This document shows, in pieces, positions 53,168 through 62,987 of a stretch of 64,000 nucleotides of DNA (positions within the stretch are counted from its first letter, which is position 1; every line of letters starts with the position of its first letter). Under the pieces are notes generated by a model. It had not been told where the DNA came from, did no database searches, and worked only from the letters and a program-made list of their open reading frames with translations. The position numbers and the translations under genes were made by a program. Source of the DNA: Brevibacillus massiliensis (lineage in GTDB: Bacteria; Bacillota; Bacilli; Brevibacillales; Brevibacillaceae); the NCBI RefSeq assembly GCF_000311785.1, contig NZ_HE978542.1, positions 1 to 64,000 of the forward strand. The letters run 5' to 3'.

Positions 53168-54166
53168 TTATGAGCCTTCCGCTCCTTCTCCTTTCAAATA
53201 GGCATGTCCCATCGCAATCATGCCGTAAATCGGTTCGCGCTTTGCCTTGTCCACCTGGACAAACGGAGCGTATTCCGTGATCCTGTCGATCAGCCTCTGC
53301 CGGACATAGCTGTCGTTTTGCAGTACCCCGCCTTGCAAAACCAGCTTAAACCGCCGATTTTGCAGCTGAAGCCTGCCGGCCACGGCACTTACCGCGAGGA
53401 ACAGTTCATCGCCGGCACAGGTCAAAATGCTCCTGGCCGCGTGATCACCCGCGAAGGCAGCCATGGTGACAAGGCGGGACAGCTCTGCGACTTTCCGGGC
53501 GGAGTATTCACTGCTGTAGATCCAAATAAACAAAGCCTCTACATCAGGCAATCCCAGATGGGGCAAAATCCACTCCCCCAGCCGCGTCCACACTCCCCGG
53601 CCATCATGCGCCTTCAAGACAGCGGCAATCGCCTGCTTGCCAATCCAGTATCCGCTTCCTTCATCGCCGATGCGGTGACCCCACCCACCGGCTCGTACGG
53701 AGCGGCCGTGCTCGTCGATGCCGTATACGATCGAACCGGTGCCGGCGATCGCGAGAATGCCGGGGCCGGCTTCGACCGCGCCGAGCAGGGCAGCAAAGCC
53801 GTCGTTTTCCACGATGAGATGATTGACTTGAATATGTAAACGCTGCAACACTTCTTCCACGATGCTGCGGACCTTTTTCCGGTCGTGTTCTGTATCCAGT
53901 CCGGCCAGGCCGAAAACGGCGCATTCCACCTCGATGCCAGAGCCGGTCGACAAATCGGAATAATTACGCTTTGTTCCCGCATCCTCCATCGCCGCCCGGA
54001 TCGCCTGTACCAGCTCTCTCGCGGCCGCTTCCTTGCCGATCCCCTGATAGTTGCAGGAACCTGCCCTTCCCTGGCCTACGATGACGTCCTGTTCATCGAC
54101 GAATACGGCGAGGCATTTGGTTCCGCCCCCATCCACTGCGAGCAGAGGGATCTTTCTGTCACTCAT
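53168..54166 (-). CDS. BadF/BadG-family N-acetyl-amino-sugar kinase
   Basis: A 332-aa ASKHA-fold kinase with the phosphate-1 motif LLAVDGGGTKCLAVF at residue 8, LIVENDGFAALLGA (catalytic Asp region), GTGSIVYG and GGWGHRIGDEGSGYWIG. It most resembles GlcNAc kinases and the GlcNAc/MurNAc kinase MurK group. It probably phosphorylates an amino sugar after uptake and processing. Its ATG at 54166 directly follows the TAG of the lyase gene with no gap, so translation is coupled. Confidence 0.88.
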   Translation of the reverse strand: MSDRKIPLLAVDGGGTKCLAVFVDEQDVIVGQGRAGSCNYQGIGKEAAARELVQAIRAAMEDAGTKRNYSDLSTGSGIEVECAVFGLAGLDTEHDRKKVRSIVEEVLQRLHIQVNHLIVENDGFAALLGAVEAGPGILAIAGTGSIVYGIDEHGRSVRAGGWGHRIGDEGSGYWIGKQAIAAVLKAHDGRGVWTRLGEWILPHLGLPDVEALFIWIYSSEYSARKVAELSRLVTMAAFAGDHAARSILTCAGDELFLAVSAVAGRLQLQNRRFKLVLQGGVLQNDSYVRQRLIDRITEYAPFVQVDKAKREPIYGMIAMGHAYLKGEGAEGS

Positions 54167-55675
54167 CTACCTTTCACTCCATCCTGCTAACACGTCGTCA
54201 AGATGCTGCAAGGCACAGCGGCATTTCTCCCGCGCCGCTTGCAGCCACTGCCTGCTGTCCGCCAACTGGGCCTGCCGAAGCCGGATCACCCGCGTAATCT
54301 CACTCGGGCTGGGACCTCCGGGAAGGGAACGAATCGCGACGAAGTGAACCGGGTCAAGCGATTTTTTCAGTGTCTCCTCATCCAGCAGCAGATTCCGGCC
54401 AATGATCTCCCCGGCAGCTTCGTTGACCAGGGCCAACGTCACCTGATCAGCCCGCAGTCCCTTGGCTAGCGCTTTTTTTACCACCGAACTGACGATCTGA
54501 TGGGCTTTGCGAAAGGAGAGACCCCCCGTTCCTACCAATGTGTCGGCCAGCTCCGTGACGGTTGCAAAGCTGCCGAGAGCCCGTTCGCGCAGTACTTTCC
54601 TGTCGACTTCGAGCGTGCCGATTACGGTAGCCAGCAAGCGGTAAATCCTGTCCATCTGGTCCAGTCCCTTCCAGGCGTACGGCTGCATGTCGTCTTCCGT
54701 ATCTACAATATCACCGAACGGCGTATTGTGCAGCATCGTCAATACCGTATGGGCATTCCCGGCACAGCTCGACAAGAGGGCTCGGATGTGTTCCAACGAG
54801 ACTGGATTGCGCTTTTGCGGCATGATCGAACTGATTTGCACATATGGATTGGCCACTTTCAGCGCAGCAAATTCCTGCGTGCACCAGAGCAGCAAATCTT
54901 GTACCACCCGTCCGAGATTGACCGCGGCCAGCTGGATGGCCGAAGCGATTTCCCCAATGTAGTCCGCCCCTGCGATCGCGTCGTAGGAATTCTCGATCAT
55001 CTCGTCAAACCCCAGCAAATCCATCATTCTTTCCCTGCTGATGGCAAAGCCGGTCGTGGTAAGAGCCGCCGCTCCCATGCTGCTGCGGTTGCAATTCCCG
55101 TAAGCGGCCTGCATGCGGCGAATATCTCTGAAGAGCGAATCCACCGCCGCCATGACGTAATGGGCAAGGGTAGTGGGCTGGGCCTGCTGCGTGTGGGTAT
55201 AGCCAATCATCAGCGTATCGACGTGTTCCTCTGCGAAAGACAGCAGGTGTTCCTGCAAATACAGAGCCGAGGCCAGCACCGTCAGCAATTTCTCCCGCAG
55301 CACCATGCGGTAGATCGCGATCCCCATGTCGTTGCGGCTTCTCGCCAAATGAAGATTCCCGGCGATATCTCCCGCCGCCTGCAGCAGCCCCTGCTCTACC
55401 TGAAAGAACAAATCCTCAAATTCTCCTGTGTAGACACCGCTCTTTACACTCTCCAAATCCAGCTCACGCAGCGCCTTGGCGAGCTGCACCGCCTCGTCTT
55501 TGGCGACCAGGTTCTGCTCACACAGCATGATCAAATGAGCCTTGTTGATCGCCATCATCGGCCCGAGCAACTGCTGTTTCGCTTCGTTATAGGCCGGTTC
55601 CAACACGGTTTCGACATACGTTTTCCCCGGAAAAACTGCTCCTTCGCTGTCAAACAATCGTTGACGGTAATCCAT
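54167..55675 (-). CDS. ArgH-like fumarase/aspartase-superfamily lyase
   Basis: A 502-aa lyase. The three superfamily regions are clear: HLARSRNDMGIAIYR, IGYTHTQQAQPTTLAHYV, and the SSIMPQKRNPVSLEH signature loop with the catalytic Ser. Argininosuccinate lyases usually read HTGRSRND, YTHLQ and PQKKNPD; the variants here recall ArgH-like C-N lyases such as EDDS lyase that release fumarate from N-succinyl compounds. Its place in a transporter and sugar-kinase operon, not with argG, argues against arginine synthesis. ATG at 55675 with GAAAGGAAGG upstream. Confidence 0.85.
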   Translation of the reverse strand: MDYRQRLFDSEGAVFPGKTYVETVLEPAYNEAKQQLLGPMMAINKAHLIMLCEQNLVAKDEAVQLAKALRELDLESVKSGVYTGEFEDLFFQVEQGLLQAAGDIAGNLHLARSRNDMGIAIYRMVLREKLLTVLASALYLQEHLLSFAEEHVDTLMIGYTHTQQAQPTTLAHYVMAAVDSLFRDIRRMQAAYGNCNRSSMGAAALTTTGFAISRERMMDLLGFDEMIENSYDAIAGADYIGEIASAIQLAAVNLGRVVQDLLLWCTQEFAALKVANPYVQISSIMPQKRNPVSLEHIRALLSSCAGNAHTVLTMLHNTPFGDIVDTEDDMQPYAWKGLDQMDRIYRLLATVIGTLEVDRKVLRERALGSFATVTELADTLVGTGGLSFRKAHQIVSSVVKKALAKGLRADQVTLALVNEAAGEIIGRNLLLDEETLKKSLDPVHFVAIRSLPGGPSPSEITRVIRLRQAQLADSRQWLQAAREKCRCALQHLDDVLAGWSER

Positions 55676-55805
55676 GCGGTCCTTCCTTTCCCGTTGCTGA
55701 TTCTCTGTACGGGACAGGCACGATGGCGGCGCCTCCTCCTCTGTCACAAGCACATGGGAAGCGCCGCCGCCCGCGCCAGTCTCCGTTTCTCTTCCTCTTT
55801 GCGGT

Positions 55806-58346
55806 CTACTGTTTCAGGCTGACCATGTTGACAAACATCCGGATCGCCCCCGGCACCATGCTGGGGATTTCACGGTACCAGACCAGCGAACTGTAGGTGT
55901 ACGTTCCCCTGCCGTAGGGAGCTGTCAAGAAGGTGCCGGCAAATTCGTCCTCGCCGGGATCGCCGGTCGAGATCAGGGCTGTGTACTCCCGGCCCCACTC
56001 TGCAGGGTTGTATGCCGCCCGGTCCTGAATCCAGTTGTCCCAATCCGCCTCGGTAATCTTGTTGGGCTGGTTAAAGATCTTGTGATCCGGGGCCAGCATC
56101 GTCACTTTGGAATTTTCGTCGGTGACCCGCCATTCGATCAGCGGCTCGCCGATCTTGATCGGGTAAGGCGCCAGAGAAGGCGACCATTTGTCTTCCGGCT
56201 TGTGGTACTGCACCACCAGATTGCCGCCGTTTTTCACGTAGTCGAGCAGGCGCTGGTTGCTGGGGATCAGCTCCGGCCGAAAGGCGTAAGCGCGGATGCC
56301 CAGCACAATCGTGTCGTATTGGGAGAGATCGCCAAACTGGATGTCTTTTTCCTCCAGATTGACGACGTTAAGGCCCACTTCGCGCAGGTATTGGTCGATG
56401 TTGTCAAAGCCGCTGGAGACGTAGCCAATCTTGATGTTCTCTGGCAGCTTCAAGTCGAATGCCTGGATATCAACCTTGGCCGGCTGAATGTAGTAGGTCT
56501 TGCCGATGTGCGGATAGGAAATCACCTGCACGTTCTCTGTGCTTTGTCCTTGCGCGCCTTTTGCCACCGCTTGAATCTCGTACTTGCCGTTGGCCACCTG
56601 GGAACCTGCCGTAACGGTAAAGGACAGCGATTTCGTCTCTCCTTTGGACGAAAACTGCAGCTGCTTCGACGCGGGTTCTGCCTTCCAGCCGTTCGGCACG
56701 GCAAGGGAAATCGTCGCCTGAGACGCGCCGGGCGCGTAGTTGCGAACGCTCACTTTCACGGGAATCGGCTGATCGGGTTTGAGCGTGTTGAGAATCGTCG
56801 CATTCGGACTCAGGTTCATGGCGTACGGCGGCAGGACGCCAACGGCATTCTCCGGCGTCGCGTGCACGGCAGCCGAAGTGCCAAAGGCTTCATACGTGAC
56901 ATCGGCGCTGACAATCGACGGTTCGTACGGGTGAAACTTCTCCGCGTTGGCCGGCACGTTAACCTCGTAGGTGACGGAAGCCGTCTGACTGTTCTTCAGT
57001 TGTTCAAACGACTCCGGACCTGTGGCCCTGGCTGTCCAGCCTGCGGGAAAATTCAACTTGACCTTGAGCTTTTTCAGCTCTACCGCTCCGCCGTTGTACG
57101 CTGTGACAGTGATCCTGGTTGCTTGACCGGCGACCAGCTCGCCCGTGTCCGGCTTCACCTTGACGACCAGCGAAGCTGCCTCTGCGCTCGCCCGATCCAG
57201 CTGTCCCGCTTTCACCTGCAGACGGTGCAGCAGGTCTGTCTTGAGCGCATCGTCAAGCTGGGACTTGTTCACGTCATTGATCGCGGCCGTGACGTCCGCT
57301 TTCATGGCGTGTACCTGGCGCGCCACCTCGGCAAATTTCGGGTAGGCCGCCATCACCTCGTCGGCGTCCTCCTGCAGCTTGCGCAGATCTTTGGCGACAT
57401 TGTGGTCCTGGCCCTTGGCTTTGGTCTCGACCTCCTGCGCCAGGTCGTGAAACGTGTAGGCGATGCCGTCAAACAGGCTGGCCTCTTTCTCCTTTGCTTT
57501 CACCACCGATTCCGCCAGTTTGTAATAGGCGTTTTTCGGTCCGTCATCGTACTGGCGCCCCATTCCCTGGCTCTTGTGCATGAAGCGGGACTCTTCGCCG
57601 AGCTGCACATACGAGGCGCCGTACACCTCATCGTAATTGCCGACCGGGACTGCGACAGTATAATCCTTTTCGCTGGCCGGCAGGTACAGCTTTTTCACCT
57701 GCCAGGGGTGCAGCCCTGCTTTCAGCTGTTCGGGGAACACATGGGGATCGGCCGCATCTTTATAGGCGCGGACGGTAATGATGCTGATCGCCCGATGGTG
57801 CCCGTGCGTCGACGGCTCGTTCAGGAAGGCAGGGATCAACACATCGGGCCGCTGCTCGCGAATGCTCTTGATCAGCCGTTCGTAGACGACCTCTTCTCCC
57901 CACTTTTCCAGTGTTTCGTCCGGGCTCTTGGAAAAGCCGAAATCGTAGATCGGGTCGTTCAGCTCCTGGCTCAGCAGCCCCAAGTGGACGTTGGTGATTT
58001 TGGAGGCCTCCTGCAATTCACGGGTGCGGATAATCCCCAGCGCGTTGCCAAGCTCGCTGCCAATCTCGTTTTGTCCGCCTTCCCCGCGATTGGCGATGAT
58101 ACTCGCTGTGTCTACTCCCCGCCCCAGCGAAAGGTAGGCAAGGGTGGCGCTGTGCTCGTCATCCGGATGTGCACCGGTGTTCATCGCGCTGGCAATGGTT
58201 GTAAGCGGCTTGATCGCCTTCCACAGATCAACGACTCCACGGTCTGCCAAAGCCGGCGGTGCAGCGGCGGGAAACAACAGGCCGCCTGCTATCGCCAGAC
58301 TGCTGACAAGTGAAAGAGATGTTGAAATCCAGCTTCCTCGCTTCAA
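55806..58346 (-). CDS. secreted PIG-L deacetylase with NEW3-type and C-terminal domains
   Basis: An 846-aa exported protein. Signal peptide (LVSSLAIAGGLLFPAAAPPALA), then a PIG-L/LmbE catalytic domain with TGAHPDDEHSATLAYLS near 55-70 and PSTHGHHRAISIITVRA. Two NEW3-like beta-sandwich repeats (PDTGELVAGQATRITVTAYN, and the later LKPDQPIPVKVSVRNYAP) follow. The C-terminal region of about 180 residues has a glutamine-amidotransferase-like fold (IVLGIRAYAF, GGNLVVQYHK). It likely works outside the cell on a GlcNAc-bearing conjugate or polymer. TTG at 58346 with GGAGGG six bases upstream. Confidence 0.85.
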   Translation of the reverse strand: MKRGSWISTSLSLVSSLAIAGGLLFPAAAPPALADRGVVDLWKAIKPLTTIASAMNTGAHPDDEHSATLAYLSLGRGVDTASIIANRGEGGQNEIGSELGNALGIIRTRELQEASKITNVHLGLLSQELNDPIYDFGFSKSPDETLEKWGEEVVYERLIKSIREQRPDVLIPAFLNEPSTHGHHRAISIITVRAYKDAADPHVFPEQLKAGLHPWQVKKLYLPASEKDYTVAVPVGNYDEVYGASYVQLGEESRFMHKSQGMGRQYDDGPKNAYYKLAESVVKAKEKEASLFDGIAYTFHDLAQEVETKAKGQDHNVAKDLRKLQEDADEVMAAYPKFAEVARQVHAMKADVTAAINDVNKSQLDDALKTDLLHRLQVKAGQLDRASAEAASLVVKVKPDTGELVAGQATRITVTAYNGGAVELKKLKVKLNFPAGWTARATGPESFEQLKNSQTASVTYEVNVPANAEKFHPYEPSIVSADVTYEAFGTSAAVHATPENAVGVLPPYAMNLSPNATILNTLKPDQPIPVKVSVRNYAPGASQATISLAVPNGWKAEPASKQLQFSSKGETKSLSFTVTAGSQVANGKYEIQAVAKGAQGQSTENVQVISYPHIGKTYYIQPAKVDIQAFDLKLPENIKIGYVSSGFDNIDQYLREVGLNVVNLEEKDIQFGDLSQYDTIVLGIRAYAFRPELIPSNQRLLDYVKNGGNLVVQYHKPEDKWSPSLAPYPIKIGEPLIEWRVTDENSKVTMLAPDHKIFNQPNKITEADWDNWIQDRAAYNPAEWGREYTALISTGDPGEDEFAGTFLTAPYGRGTYTYSSLVWYREIPSMVPGAIRMFVNMVSLKQ

Positions 58347-58455
58347 ATCAGTCCCTCCATTCACAAAGTGTTTTCCTGCTTCCAGCTGTAAGCACGGCCA
58401 GAGCAAGTCTTTGGCCCTCTATCATCACGCGGACGCTGCCGCGAAATGAACCGCA

Positions 58456-60186
58456 CTACACCGCTGTCCCCGCCTGATCCCCTGTAAATTTGCGGGTGAT
58501 GAACAGCACGATGATGATCAGCATCACCTGCAGCACGCCATAGGCGCAAGCCGTGCCGAATTCGAACGCGTACATGCGCTGGAAAATTTCCACGGAAATC
58601 GGTGTCGTCCTGGGCGTAAACAGCAGGATGGAAGCGACGAATTCGCCGATCCCCTGCACCAGCGCCAGCAGCGTTCCGGCGAGAATCCCGCCCAGCGCCA
58701 TCGGAAAGACGACACGCCGGAAGCTGTACCACCAGGTTGCCCCCAAATTGCGGGCCGCTTCCTCGACCGAGCTGTCCATCTGCATCAGCGCAGCCGAGGT
58801 GGAGCGGAATACCAGCGGCAGGTGGCGCACAAAGTAGGCGAGCGGCAGGATCCAGAACGAGCCGACGAGGATCTGGTTCAAACTGAAAATCGTCTCCTGG
58901 TTGAACGCCGCGATCAGGTTGATCCCCACCACGGTGCCGGGCAGCGCCCACGGCAGCATGATCAGGACGTCCAGCAAAGTCTTTCCTTTAAACTTCAGCC
59001 GGACCATCGCATAAGCGGCCGCCACCCCGAAAATGATGTTGCCAAGGGTAGCGATCAGGCTCATCTCAAAGCTGTTGGCGATCGGCCGCCACGTCTTGCC
59101 GTCCGTGAACAATTCCACGTAGTGGCTGACCGTGTACTTGGGCGGAAGGATTTGCACCGTCCACGTCCCGTCCTCGGAAAAAGAGATCAGCACCAAGACG
59201 AGAATCGGCAGCAGCAGGATCACGACCCCGATGAAGGAGAGAACCATCGAGACGTACTTGCCCAAAACGCTCTTTACCTCGGTCCGGTGGACGCCGACCC
59301 CTTTGCTCAGATTCTGATAGTTGCGGACGCCTTGGTACCAGCGCATCAGAATCAGGAATAAAATGGAAACGATCGACAAGATCGTCGACTGCGTTGCCGC
59401 CATGTCCAGGCTGCCGTTTGTGCGCGACAGGTAGATTTGCATCGTCATCGTCCGGTCGATGCCGAAAATGAGCGGCGCCGTATAAGATGCCATCGAGATC
59501 ATGAAGACCAGGAGGGACGAGGCGACGATCGCCGGGGTCAGCATCGGCAGGATGACGCGGCGCCAGATGTACAGCCTGCCTGCGCCGAGGCTGGCTGCGG
59601 CCTCTTCGAGAGACGGGTCCAATCCTTTTATTGCCGCAGAAGCTGTCATGTAAAAATAGGTGTACATGGTAAAAGTGTGAACGACGACGACTCCCCAAAT
59701 CCCTTTCAGCGAAAACGGAACCTGCTCCAGGTGAAGCAAGGCTTTTAACGCCCGCGGGATAATCCCGCTCTCTCCGTAGAGAAACGTAAACGACAGCACG
59801 CCGATCAGCGGCGGCAGGGCCATCGGCACCATCGCCAGCACCGAGAGGATTTTTCGGCCGGGAAATTCGTACCGCTCCAGCAAGAAAGCCATGCCGACGC
59901 CGACGATGCCGCAGCAGATGACGCTGAGGACAGATATGTAGAAGCTGGTCCAGAGCGCTTCCAGGTTGGCGGTGTGTTCCAGGCTGAAGAACCTGGCGTA
60001 ATTGGCTAACGAAAGCTGACCGTCGATCTTGACGCTTTCCAAGAAGGTCTGGTACATCGGATAGATGACGTATGCCAGCAAGACCAAAAACAGCGGCGCC
60101 ACCAGGATATAGACGAAGTAACGGGAGGACGAAAGCGAAAACCGGCGGCTGACAGGGGCGGCGGTCGGTCTAAGTTCTGCTTTCAT
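58456..60186 (-). CDS. ABC transporter permease, fused double unit (AfuB/PotBC-type)
   Basis: A 576-aa membrane protein made of two permease halves with about 12 helices. Each half has an EAA loop (LEEAAASLGAGRLYIWRRVILPM and VEEAARNLGATWWYSFRRVVFPM), the contact point for the ATPase. Such fusions are usual in ferric-iron, thiamine and 2-aminoethylphosphonate-type importers. ATG at 60186 with GGGAGAGGTGG upstream, 15 bases after the ATPase gene. Confidence 0.93.
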   Translation of the reverse strand: MKAELRPTAAPVSRRFSLSSSRYFVYILVAPLFLVLLAYVIYPMYQTFLESVKIDGQLSLANYARFFSLEHTANLEALWTSFYISVLSVICCGIVGVGMAFLLERYEFPGRKILSVLAMVPMALPPLIGVLSFTFLYGESGIIPRALKALLHLEQVPFSLKGIWGVVVVHTFTMYTYFYMTASAAIKGLDPSLEEAAASLGAGRLYIWRRVILPMLTPAIVASSLLVFMISMASYTAPLIFGIDRTMTMQIYLSRTNGSLDMAATQSTILSIVSILFLILMRWYQGVRNYQNLSKGVGVHRTEVKSVLGKYVSMVLSFIGVVILLLPILVLVLISFSEDGTWTVQILPPKYTVSHYVELFTDGKTWRPIANSFEMSLIATLGNIIFGVAAAYAMVRLKFKGKTLLDVLIMLPWALPGTVVGINLIAAFNQETIFSLNQILVGSFWILPLAYFVRHLPLVFRSTSAALMQMDSSVEEAARNLGATWWYSFRRVVFPMALGGILAGTLLALVQGIGEFVASILLFTPRTTPISVEIFQRMYAFEFGTACAYGVLQVMLIIIVLFITRKFTGDQAGTAV

Positions 60187-60201
60187 CGGTCCACCTCTCC
60201 C

Positions 60202-61284
60202 TTACCCCACAAAGTAGACGCCCTCTTTCGGGATGTAAAAGTGAATTTCCTCGCCGCGCTGTCTGACCCGCCGCCCTTCGTTGACAAACATCGCCTTTAA
60301 CTGGCGGGACCCTACCTCTGTGACGTAGTTGACGCTGACGCCGGTAAACTCCGACAAGGCCACTTTTCCCGCGAGCACATTGTGATCCGGCTGTCCCTCG
60401 CTCCCGATCAGGCGAACCGATTCCGGACGGATCGAAGCGGTTACCGCCGCTCCCGCTGTCAATCCGCATCCGGGCGAGCAGTTTTTGCGCAAACCGCGGA
60501 GCACGACATCCCCGGCAAAGCGAACCGCCACTTCCTCCCTGTCTACACTCTCGACGATTCCGTCCCACAGGTTGGTCTCGCCGATGAACGAAGCGACAAA
60601 GCGGTTTACCGGCCGGTTGTAGATCTCCTCCGGACTGCCGATCTGCTGTACGACGCCCTCCTGCATGACCATGATCCGATCTGACATGGCCATCGCCTCC
60701 GCCTGATCGTGGGTGACGTAGATCGTCGTGATGCCCAGTTCCAGTTGGAGCCGCTTGATTTCCAGTCTCGTCTCTTCACGCAGTTTGGCGTCCAGGTTGG
60801 ACAGCGGTTCGTCCAGCAGCAGAATCCGGGGCTCGATGACCAGCGCCCTGGCCAGTGCCACCCGCTGCTGCTGTCCACCGGAAAGCTGATCGATCCGCCG
60901 GCTGCCAAGCCCTTGCAAATGGACTTGTTCTTGCGCCCGCTCCACCTTTTCAATGATCTCCGCTTTCGGCTTTTTCCGCACCTGCAGGCCGAAAGCGATA
61001 TTCTCAAATACGGTCAAATGGGGAAACAGCGCGTAATTTTGAAAGACCATGCTCGTGTTCCGCTTGTTGGGAGGCAGGGTGGTCACATCCTGACTCCCAA
61101 AGCGGATGAGTCCGGCACTCGGGTAGTAAAAACCTGCGATCATGCGCAGCGTTGTCGTCTTGCCGCAGCCGCTCGGTCCGAGAAAGGTAAAAAATTCTCC
61201 CGGCCTGATCTGGATGTGGACATCTTCAACCCCGGTAACGCTGCCAAATCTTTTGCTCACGTGGTCTAAAGTTACATCAATCAA
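60202..61284 (-). CDS. ABC transporter ATP-binding protein (AfuC/PotA-type)
   Basis: A 360-aa ATPase with Walker A GPSGCGKTT, Q-loop FQNYALFPHLTV, signature LSGGQQQRVALARAL and Walker B LLLDEPLSNLD. A C-terminal TOBE regulatory domain follows (ASIRPESVRLIG, LSEFTGVSVNYV). It energises the fused permease. TTG start at 61284 with GGAGGT upstream. Confidence 0.94.
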   Translation of the reverse strand: MIDVTLDHVSKRFGSVTGVEDVHIQIRPGEFFTFLGPSGCGKTTTLRMIAGFYYPSAGLIRFGSQDVTTLPPNKRNTSMVFQNYALFPHLTVFENIAFGLQVRKKPKAEIIEKVERAQEQVHLQGLGSRRIDQLSGGQQQRVALARALVIEPRILLLDEPLSNLDAKLREETRLEIKRLQLELGITTIYVTHDQAEAMAMSDRIMVMQEGVVQQIGSPEEIYNRPVNRFVASFIGETNLWDGIVESVDREEVAVRFAGDVVLRGLRKNCSPGCGLTAGAAVTASIRPESVRLIGSEGQPDHNVLAGKVALSEFTGVSVNYVTEVGSRQLKAMFVNEGRRVRQRGEEIHFYIPKEGVYFVG

Positions 61285-61339
61285 GGGGCTACCTCCTAAC
61301 GTGCGGGGCGGAGATCAACTCCGCCCAATTACTACATGA

Positions 61340-61773
61340 TTACTTGGCTCCTTTGCCTTTTATGTTCTCGTCCCAATACTCCATCCACTCTTTTTCTTTC
61401 TTGGCCATCACCGCCCAGTCGAGGTCCAGCGGCTTCAATTCTACGCCCTGGAGCCAAGCGGGCAGTTTGTCTTTGCTGATATCGGTCCGCGTTGGAATCT
61501 GGAAGAGCTTCTCCGAAAATTCCACAACCTGGTTTTCCTCAAATAAAAACTCGTAAAATTTCTTCGCGGCATCCAGGTTTTTGGCCCCTTTGACGATCCC
61601 GACGCCATCGACCAGTATCGGCGCGCCGCTCGCCGGATATATGTAGTCAACGGTTGGTTTTTCTGTTCTTTTTGAATCATGAACTTCTCTGCAGGTGCAC
61701 CGCCGCATGCCGTCAGCAGCAGAAACAACGAACTAACGAGCAAACCGCTCAGCCATTTTGCAGATTTCCTCAT
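61340..61773 (-). pseudogene. ABC solute-binding lipoprotein with large internal deletion and frameshift
   Basis: The 5' part encodes an intact lipoprotein signal (WLSGLLVSSLFLLLTACGG, from the ATG at 61773). The 3' part, in a different frame, encodes the last ~105 residues of an AfuA/potD-like iron- or polyamine-type binding protein (VDYIYPASGAPILVDGVGIV, NLDAAKKFYEFLFEENQ). About 200 residues normally found between them are missing; the switch falls around 61660-61690. The cluster therefore lacks a working binding protein in this sequence. Confidence 0.88.
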
Positions 61774-61801
61774 TTTGAATTGCCCCCTTTTTTTCCGAAG
61801 A

Positions 61802-62968
61802 TTATGTCACTTGCTTTGGAAACGGTTCCAAAACGCTGAATACGGCGCCGACCAATCCCGCCTGCTCCCCCAATGTGGCGAAGGTGATTTGCGGTACAAC
61901 GGGCACCCACTGACGGAGCAGCTCCTCCATCCGGTTCTTCCCGGCTTTGCCGATGTGGATCATCTCGCCGCTCAAGACGAGCAGCTCCGGATCGAGCACA
62001 CTCACCAGGTTGGCCATGCCCAGCGCCCAATGCTGGTACACATCCTCCAGCAGTTGACGTGCAGCCGCGTTTGTCCCTGCAGCTTGCACCAACTGCTTGA
62101 CGACGCTGACCGCCGGATCAGTCTCCGGCAAGATCGCCATCGCTTTGTCCATGACCCCGGGGACAGCGTAATTTTGCTCAAAGGCGCCATATCCCCCGGG
62201 AGAACACTTGCGGACGGGGCCGATCATCATGTACCCGATTTCACCTGCCGCCTCGGTGCTGCCCCGGTAAAACTGGCCGTCGATGACAATTCCCGCACCG
62301 ATCCCGGTCCCCACGTACATGTAGACCAGATTGGACACACCTTTGCCGACACCCCGGTAGTACTCGCCCAGCGTCATCATATTGACGTCGTTGTCGATGG
62401 TGACCGGGACCCCCAGGCGGGCCTCCATTTCCTGCTGCACGGGCAGTCCCATCCATCCGGTACTGGGAGCGTAGCTGACGGTGCCGTTCCGCTTTCGCGT
62501 GATCCCCGGCAGCCCCAGGCCCATTCCCAATAACCTGTCTTTTTCAAACCCGGTCTCGGCGAGCAGCGCAGCAAGGCCCGCTTCCAGGCTTTGCGTCGCC
62601 GTCTCCCCGTCTGTCGGCTGCACCAGCCGGGTGTGGTAACGGGCCAGCAGATCGCCGTGCAGGTCAGCGATCGCCATATGCAGCATGCTTCCTTCAAATA
62701 CGGCGCCAACCACCAATTGAGCCTGTGAATTGTACTCCAGCAAAATCGGTCTGCGCCCGCCTTTCGACTCGCCAACCCCCACTTCGTGGATCAGCCCTTC
62801 CTGAATCAGTTCATCTACCAGCGCAGAGACACAAGGGCGGCTCAACTCGGTATGCTTCGCCAAATCCGCCCGTGACATCTGGCCTCGCTTTTTCAGTTGG
62901 TACAGGATACCCTGCCTGTTGATTTGCTTAACGAACTTGGCATTACCGGTTCGACCGCGGCCTAGCAA
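61802..62968 (-). CDS. ROK-family transcriptional regulator (NagC/XylR-like)
   Basis: A 388-aa repressor. The N-terminal winged helix is LYQLKKRGQMSRADLAKHTE and LSRPCVSALVDELIQEGLI. The C-terminal ROK sugar-kinase-like domain has VTIDNDVNMMTLGEYYRG and GTGIGAGIVIDGQFYRGSTEAAGEIG. The usual ROK zinc site is degenerate: GEIGY instead of GEIGH, and CSPGGYGAFE in place of CxCGxxGCxE. It likely controls the downstream operon in response to an amino sugar. TTG at 62968 chosen for its AAAGGTGGTG ribosome site; gap to the binding-protein gene is 28 bases. Confidence 0.9.
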   Translation of the reverse strand: MLGRGRTGNAKFVKQINRQGILYQLKKRGQMSRADLAKHTELSRPCVSALVDELIQEGLIHEVGVGESKGGRRPILLEYNSQAQLVVGAVFEGSMLHMAIADLHGDLLARYHTRLVQPTDGETATQSLEAGLAALLAETGFEKDRLLGMGLGLPGITRKRNGTVSYAPSTGWMGLPVQQEMEARLGVPVTIDNDVNMMTLGEYYRGVGKGVSNLVYMYVGTGIGAGIVIDGQFYRGSTEAAGEIGYMMIGPVRKCSPGGYGAFEQNYAVPGVMDKAMAILPETDPAVSVVKQLVQAAGTNAAARQLLEDVYQHWALGMANLVSVLDPELLVLSGEMIHIGKAGKNRMEELLRQWVPVVPQITFATLGEQAGLVGAVFSVLEPFPKQVT

Positions 62969-62987
62969 AAATTTTTCACCACCTTTA

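Noticed and set aside
54167-55675. Housekeeping argininosuccinate lyase argH
   Set aside because: Motif variants and the absence of argG, together with the transporter and sugar-kinase context, argue against arginine synthesis; only the superfamily is called.
56082-58313. Very long plus-strand ORF (743 codons) opposite the secreted PIG-L gene
   Set aside because: The minus frame has signal peptide, catalytic motifs and ribosome site; the plus frame shows no domain and is a shadow of the high-GC coding strand.
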